Shown here: positions 57,831 through 64,000 of the stretch, piece by piece
How positions within the stretch are numbered: position 1 is the stretch's first letter
How the letters are laid out: the number at the start of each line of letters is the position of its first letter
Origin: Todiramphus chloris collaris
Taxonomy: Eukaryota; Chordata; Aves; Coraciiformes; Alcedinidae
Assembly (NCBI GenBank): GCA_025345505.1
Contig: JANVCC010000064.1
Coordinates: 2,894,463-2,958,462, forward strand
Reading direction: 5' to 3'
DNA length: 64,000 bases
Program-made: the position numbers and the translations under genes
Notes under the pieces: generated by a model
Seen by the model: the letters and a program-made list of their open reading frames with translations, nothing else
Databases searched by the model: none
What the model was told of the DNA's origin: nothing

Positions 57831-59954
57831 TGGATTTACGAGGGGAGACGGGGTTCTCCTCAACTCCTCTACCCCTGCCTGTGATCCAGGGCCCATCTCC
57901 CAGCCCAGGCTGAGCTCTGCTCCAGGCACCATCCCTAGAAATTCAAGCAGACCATCCTAGGAAATGCTTGCATTCCCCTTCCTCCCCTGCCACAGATGAA
58001 AAAGAGCACAGGGAGGTCTGGAAAGGTTGTTTCATCATATACCGGCTATCAGTTCACACTAGGACTGCAGCCTGAACCTCTCCAGTGCTTATTATTTCTT
58101 GTTAAAACTCATCTATATTCCTTAGCCCTGAATTACCAATCCAGGAGAGCACCATTGCTCTATTTTTCCTGGGAATCGTTCCTTTGCCTTTGGTCTCTCA
58201 CTATCATGATTGTTATTGATATCAAAAGCAGTGCCCTGAAACTTCAAACAAGAGGCAAACCTCGATTAAGCACACGTCGTGAGAGATGCTTCCTGGTCTG
58301 GAAAGTACAGTCTAAGCAGACAGCACAGATACAAGAGGAAAAGACAGATTTGCAAACACCTCCAAGGTCACAGGAGGAGCCTGCAGCACAGACAGGGGGG
58401 AAAAAAACCAAAAGGTGCTGAGACATCTCCATCCACCAGACCCACCTGAAAGCCACCCCTCCTCCCCTCTTCACACGACCCACGGCTAAAAATTCAGCGT
58501 GCTGGTTCTGTGTTGGTGACCAAGCCTGTCCCACAACATCTCCCTTCTTAAAGCTCGGGGTCTGGACGTGGATGCTGCAAAGACCTCGGATCCTATTTTC
58601 CTGCATCACCGCAACATCCTCCTCCCTTTAATTCCCATCGTAATCTTCATGGCTGGCAAGGAGCTTGGCATGTGACAGCGTCTCTTGCCGACCAAGACAT
58701 TAAGCACATAATATTAGGGCAGGTAATTAAGGCCTGATGTCCAGTGGGTCCTGGGGAGGTCAACAGACCAAGTCAACAGAGGACAGACTCCTCCCAAGGG
58801 CAGCTCCCAGCACCGATAGCAGGAGCCTCTCCTCCACTGACACAGCTTGGGACTTTTTTAGTTAACTCAAGAGTGTCAAAAGCCTCCAGCACCTCCAAGC
58901 TCTAAATCACAAACCAAAAACTTGAGCAGAAGGGCATTTCCCTACTCTAATGCGTTGCAAAACACTCTGTACATCTGTCCTGGACATCAACAGTTGCAAT
59001 GATCACCATAAAAGGTTTGAACACGGCAGAATGTTCTTTACTCTGGAGTGTAACCTGCTCATTACTAAGTGCTATATAATGCTGAGCTCCTGCTGTAAAA
59101 GGCTCTTCAGAAATGACAACATAAAGAATAATGGCCTCCAAAGCAGGACTCGGGTGAAACTTGACAGTTAAAGCCAGGAGAATTTTATATCCAAATCCTG
59201 CGAGTTTCACGGGAATGTAACACCAAGCCATAAATCACGCTGGCTTTGCTTACGAGGTTGGTGGAACTCAGGAAATATAAAACCTCAAAACTTTTGATGA
59301 ACTTCCCAAGTCCTGAGCACACAGTTTTGCACAACTGTTCTTCAAACCCTGTTTACCAACCCGTCCTGAAATAATTCACTGGCTCCTGCTGAGTGCAAGG
59401 TAAGTATTACTTTAATTAAGGTACAGACAGTCCCGGCCCAAAGAAGATGCAACACTTTGATGGCACATAGAGGACATGTCCCGTGAGGAGCAATGAGTCC
59501 TCTGACTCTTAGAAGAGTCCAACATTGCAGCATCTGAGGTCAGGTGAGACAAGTCCCACCCCGAGACCCTGTGCCCTAAATGCCTCTTCCCAAAAACAGG
59601 GGCAGAACCGTTCCTTGCAATGGCCTTCCGAGCTTTGGCGCGCAAGTGGTGAGCAAGTGCTCATATACTAAATAAAGGCCATGAAAAAAAGGAAAAAAAC
59701 ACAAAAAAAAAAAAAAGAACAAGGTCACTGCAAGCACTTGGAGAAGGATGTTCAAAAAAACCACCAGCGCTTTCCACCACGTTCTCCATTTAATGCCTCC
59801 TCCCTGTCTCTGAAGAACACAACACCGCGTGGCCCAACCGTCTCGTCCAACCCTTGCCAGACGTTTCCTGGGAACACATACGTTAGCAAACAAAACCCGC
59901 CGCCAAAAAATAAAAGTTGGGAGTGGAGTTTTAGTGGTTTCATTTAGGCTGTGT
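57831..59954. other. Non-coding, nothing recognised
   Basis: A-tract at 59700-59715. No exon or repeat family recognised. Confidence 0.6.
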
Positions 59955-60235
59955 TGCTGCCACTCTCCACGGGTTATCGATCTCACCGGAGAAGATTCAG
60001 CAGCCACGGCTGATGTGCCGTCCCTCAGCCAGGGGTAATATACGACCCTGTTGGGAACCGCAGTTAACTGATGAACCCATCTGGCAGGGGAGCCGGAGAA
60101 GTGATTGATTTACCCTCCATCCTGGTACTTAGACTTTTTACCCTCAACAGGCCACGAAGCCTCGTTCATCATCTTCATCAATCAAATGGGTAAATATCAT
60201 TAAATCTGCAGGCCACCGGCAGCATCGTTTATATT
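59955..60235. promoter_or_regulatory. Putative conserved non-coding island
   Basis: TTATCGATCTCACCGG, GGGGTAATATACGACC, GCAGTTAACTGATG, GTGATTGATTTACC and ATCATTAAATCTGCAGG. Repeat-free, bounded on the right by a T-tract at 60233-60245. Confidence 0.35.
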
Positions 60236-61369
60236 TTTTTTTTTTGCTTTTCTGTATTTTTTTCTATTTTGTTTCAAAACTTTGCCACCTCTCCCCTCTC
60301 CACACCCTGTGTTGAAAAACAGTGCTTGCATCTGCCAGGGACTCAGTGAGGTGAAATGGAGAGGCTGAACCTCGCTAAGATGGGACAGTGCTGGGCTTTG
60401 GGTTCCTCAGCTCTCCCAAAGCACTGGAGATGCTCAGAGGGTTCTCAGCTACTCCAGAGGTGCCTGGCTCTGTACAGCATCAGAGATACCCAGTTTCACA
60501 TAGCTCACGGTAGCTGCCTGCTACTGAACCCACCAAGGGAGTTCTGCTGCCAGGCTGATGCAGGGCACAGCATTTCAACTCACTAAATAAGGGCAGTTCC
60601 TCAGAATTCAGCAGAGCAGCAGCTACCTTCGCTGTTCGTCTGACCCACCACTTCCCAAGGACGATGCTCCGCTATACAGGTACTTCCAGTGTATCACAGC
60701 TTTTTATCTAAACACTGACTTGGCCCTCAATGCACTTATTTTCAAAGTCCTTGGGTTTTTTTTCCCCCCAAAGCACAGAGGCCGTTTAACCACCAACCAC
60801 GTGAAGAAAGGGGATGTGAAACCCATCAAAAAGCACGTGGAGGTCTGAGGCCATCCTGCAGCAAGCTGATGTTTCAGGCTCCCTCCTGTCCCAGAGCCAT
60901 GCAAGTCCATCCTCAGAAAGAAGGAAGCAGGCAAGGAAAAAATACAACTGCCGAAAATTTCCCTGCCTTTTCTCCCAGCAAGACATTCCATTAGAAGAGC
61001 TTAAATAAATAAATAAACAAACTCTAGACAAAATCATCTGACTCAGGGAAATTTCAGGTGAGCTCAGAAAAGCCCGGAGTGAAAAAAAAAAAAAAGTCCA
61101 TCTCCAACTGAAAGAGCCACACGAAGGAACAGATGCAGCAGCCAGCCCGTAAATTAAATCACTGATGAAAGGTTGGAAGAGCCAAATGAAATCTCCACCT
61201 GCCATTAGTTCCAAGGCAGAGTAATGGCTGGGCATAGCCAAGGAAGGCCAGCTCCGCAGCGATGGGTAGGCAGAGGAATCGTTTGATTAGCCTTAATTGC
61301 CATTTCAATACCCTACCCCCGTCTCCACCTAAGCCTTCATTTTGCACAAAGTTGTCAGTTCATGGTCCT
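60236..61369. other. Non-coding, nothing recognised
   Basis: T-tract at 60233-60245 and A-tract at 61083-61095. No exon or repeat family recognised. Confidence 0.6.
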
Positions 61370-61580
61370 GAATGGGCCAGGCTTGTTATCAGCAAGTCGT
61401 TTACAGCCCCTGGGCTGTGCATTAATTAAAAGGGCTTTGTGCTGAGGCTCATTCATTAGCACACTGCTTCTTTAATCACTGCCTCTTCAGCCACCAGGAC
61501 AATCTATAAATCTCCTCAAATATGAAATAATGAAGTGGAATGGTTCAATTTATTACATTGTAATAAGTCAGGATAATGTG
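61370..61580. promoter_or_regulatory. Putative conserved non-coding island with a perfect inverted repeat
   Basis: GCATTAATTAAAAGGGC, TTCATTAGCAC and CTTTAATCACTGCC, then TTATTACA, T, TGTAATAA at 61550-61566 (8 of 8 paired). TAAT-dense and repeat-free. Confidence 0.4.
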
Positions 61581-62389
61581 GGGGTGGACAGGGTGGCACT
61601 GGAGCTGTCTCCTTGCCCAGTCTTCCCATCTCATTACTGACAGCGATCGTGAATGAGAGGAGCAGAAGGGATGCAGGTGAGGAGGGTGAATGCATGGGAT
61701 GGGGATCTTCCCATTCCTTGTCATCCCACCCACCCAAAGCCCAGCCTCCCTCAGGTGACTGAGGATGATGCTGAAAGCCAGACATGGTTTCTTGACCTCA
61801 GGAGGACAGAAGTAGGTTTTTCCCTGAAGATGGTCTAAAGATTTTGCTCTTTGATGCAGACACCATCTGCAGGGGCATCCAGGACCATCTACTTCGTAAC
61901 ACGGTGAAAGTCCACCCACTTTGCATCCCCTTTTTGCCACTTGCATCCCCGTTTTCCCGCTTCCCCTTCCTTAGGCCTTCTTCCACCATTCCTGGAAAGA
62001 TCCAGGTTGAGATGGACAGGCAAGTGCCAAGAAGCAGATGCTCCAGGGAACATCAACAAGCCATGAAAATCCACATATTAACTCAACACAAAGCTTCTGT
62101 TTCTCCTCTCGTGGCTCGTCTCCCAGCAGCTGGGCTCTCGAGTCGAGCTGCCAAATAAATGTATGACTGTACATATTGGGTTAATTAACGAAGGGAGAAA
62201 GGCAAGCACTAGCACTTTGCATTTCCTAAATAAACGCATCAAGGACCCCTAACAAGCCAAGCAGGAATTTTTCACTTGGCAAAAACCGGAGACGAAGGAT
62301 GCCGCGGGAAGGAACAAAACTTCCAGCTATTTTAGAAAAGCAGCCACAGTTTCCAAAGAAAGTGCAAAACGAAAACTGCCCATACAAAA
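61581..62389. other. Non-coding, nothing recognised
   Basis: No exon, repeat family or RNA gene seen. Confidence 0.6.
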
Positions 62390-62740
62390 GTTAACAAAAG
62401 CTAATTACCCTCCTGAAGAGAAGTGCTTAGGGAAAAGCGAGATTTGTAAAGAACACCGCGGTGTGTCTTGAGAAATGACTTTTTTTTTTTCCCCCCTGTC
62501 AAAAGGTACCTAACAAGAAACATCCAAGTCCACACTCGAACAGCTCTACAATTCACTGCTTCATTTTCAATGCTCTCCCAATTCAGTCTTAGAAAGTCTT
62601 GAATTCTTCGGCACTAACAGTTCTATAATTCATGTGTCTATTAATATGATTAATACTCCGTGTTGATTTATCCAAGTCAAAATTTATTCAGGGGAAAGTC
62701 AGTCATGATCGACTGACTCTAAGGCAAGAAAAAATAAATT
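62390..62740. promoter_or_regulatory. Putative conserved non-coding island with a perfect inverted repeat
   Basis: ATTCATGTGTCTATTAATAT, GATTAATACTCCGTGTTG and AGTCAGTC, ATGATC, GACTGACT (62697-62718, 8 of 8 paired). AT-rich and repeat-free, apart from a T/C tract at 62480-62497. Confidence 0.35.
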
Positions 62741-63019
62741 TAAAAAAAAAACCACAAACAACAAAATACCCCATTTCTTTAAAGCTGAATTCTGTTTTCA
62801 AGCCCGTCTGCAGTTCCAAATCTAGGTTAACCATCGTTCAGAGCTTTTCAGCTGGAATATGCAAACTACAAATGTGCACCATTTTCACTGAGCCGGCCCA
62901 GTTTGGGGGGAGGGGGCCATGAGAACACTCCAGGTTTTGATTTTTGTTCTCATTCATTATCAGAAGTGCATTCAAAATGGTGTTACAAGACAGGGAAATT
63001 ATTTCTTTCCCTTGTGTTA

Positions 63020-63140
63020 GAAAGGACCCAATGTACACACTATTCAAACCCACAGATCTTTAATACTTGCAATCTGCTAAGTGCTAATTTGTCAACACGA
63101 TGCCTTTCATCTCTAACGTTCCCAAAACACTTCATTTCCT
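63020..63140 (-). repeat. Possible ancient SINE tail
   Basis: GATGCCTTTCATCTCTAACG and TTCCCAAAACACTTCATTTC resemble the GCGCTTTTCATC..CAAAGCGCTTTAC tail in the orientation of the clearer copy at 63445. Confidence 0.35.
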
Positions 63141-63444
63141 CAAGAGTCACTTGTCCCACCACAATTAGATTTCAGATCATCCATACGGCACCTCAAGCGG
63201 AAGATTTGGGTTCCTCTCCCCCTCCAAAAAGGGCTCCTCCAGGAGAGAGGCGACTAATTACTACTCAAGTCAACAAATTAACCTCGTCCCTGGCTGCTCC
63301 AGGAGTTTGGAGGTTCTTTTGAGAGGGAACAGGACACTGGGGTCCTTACCATCAGAAAACTCTATTATACGGATCTTCAAAAAAGCTCATTACTACAAAG
63401 CTATGAACATTCAATCCCATTAATAAAACACACCCGTATATAAT

Positions 63445-63550
63445 TATAATATTAGGCACTTAAATTGCAGTTTTCATCTGCAGCTCTCCAAGTGTTTTAC
63501 CATTGTGAATTAAGTGTCCCCCCCTCTAAATAGGGGCTGGTCAGAGTTTT
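63445..63550 (-). repeat. Ancient SINE tail (MIR/AmnSINE/L3 type)
   Basis: AGGCACTTAAATTGCAGTTT, TCATCTGCAGCTCTCCAAGT and GTTTTACCATTGTGAATTAA match GCACTTATATAGCGCTTTTC, ATCTGTAGATCTCAAAGCGC, TTTACAAA..GTGA. Best preserved copy of this tail in the window. Confidence 0.65.
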
Positions 63551-64000
63551 CCATCTGAAGCGGTTTCCTCAAGGAGAATTCCATTTTGTGTTCACAAAGA
63601 AAACTGCAAAAAGGATCCGTTCTTCCCCAAAATACTCAGTTCCTTCTGGCAAGGAATATATACAGAGGAAAACTCACCCAAAAGCTATAAAAATGCTATG
63701 AGGATGAAGAGTTAAAATGCTGCCAAGAGAGGAATCGCCATGAATCTATAAACTTCTTTGGTGACAGCAAAACTGCTTTTCCTTCAAGCTGCTCAGCATG
63801 CACATCACCCCTTGCCTCAACAGGGCTCTCCAGCTCACACTGTCATATCAGGGGTAAGCATGACAAAAATGCCTCCTGAAGTGAGCAAAACCACCCCGAG
63901 AACCATTCGTGACCTCCAAAGGTCTCCCCAGACCTTCCCATCACCGGCACTTGGCAGTGGGGTAAGTTGGCATCTCCTTCCTAAAGCCTTTTGGCACTTA
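63551..64000. other. Non-coding, nothing recognised
   Basis: No exon, repeat family or RNA gene seen up to the window edge. Confidence 0.6.

Noticed and set aside
37764-64000. The other OPCML/NTM leader exon (beginning MGVCGYLF) in the upstream part
   Set aside because: I looked for its expected words on the minus strand and did not find them, though reading by eye could miss a short exon.

Overview
This is vertebrate nuclear DNA, almost certainly from a bird. It carries many copies of the avian CR1 LINE, recognisable by 3' ends such as ATCACAGAATCA...GGTTGGAAGGGACCT. It also carries worn amniote MIR/AmnSINE-type tails, long AT-rich TAAT-dense islands typical of vertebrate conserved non-coding DNA, and many homopolymer and microsatellite tracts. 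No bacterial-style operon, rRNA, tRNA, CRISPR array or prophage is visible.

The only coding sequence I can support is one short exon on the minus strand at 37463-37523. It encodes a 20-residue hydrophobic leader (MYHPACW...ALLFIP) followed by a split glycine codon and a GT splice donor. I recognise this as the alternative first coding exon of OPCML (OBCAM), a GPI-anchored IgLON neural adhesion molecule. Transcription therefore runs from high to low coordinates. DNA below about 37.46 kb is the first intron of this transcript. DNA above about 37.7 kb is promoter and upstream sequence, which may be intron of a longer transcript if a more distal promoter is used. The Ig-domain exons are not in the window.

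Layout: 0-37 kb is intron, with CR1 copies near 1.6, 2.0, 5.4, 15.1, 20.0, 20.3 and 35.9 kb, ancient SINE tails near 3.7 and 11.0 kb, and putative regulatory islands near 4.9, 6.8-7.7, 10.4, 12.3, 13.7, 18.8, 21.0, 28.1 and 30.6 kb. A 100-base assembly gap lies at 36536-36635, about 0.8 kb inside the intron. The leader exon sits in a CpG-rich patch with a (GA)n tract just upstream. From 37.7 to 64 kb there are further CR1 copies (40.5, 41.5-41.9, 43.0, possibly 57.5 kb), ancient SINE tails (42.4, 44.7, 63.1, 63.5 kb) and putative regulatory islands near 38.7, 45.5, 46.5, 48.8-49.3, 54.1, 57.7, 60.0, 61.4 and 62.5 kb.

I found no evidence of a new multi-gene system. The most interesting signals are non-coding: inverted repeats and a three-copy degenerate 24-nt repeat inside AT-rich islands around a neuronal gene with a very large intron. 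The island calls rest on sequence texture only, because I could not compare genomes. All other open frames look like chance frames in GC-rich or repeat DNA.
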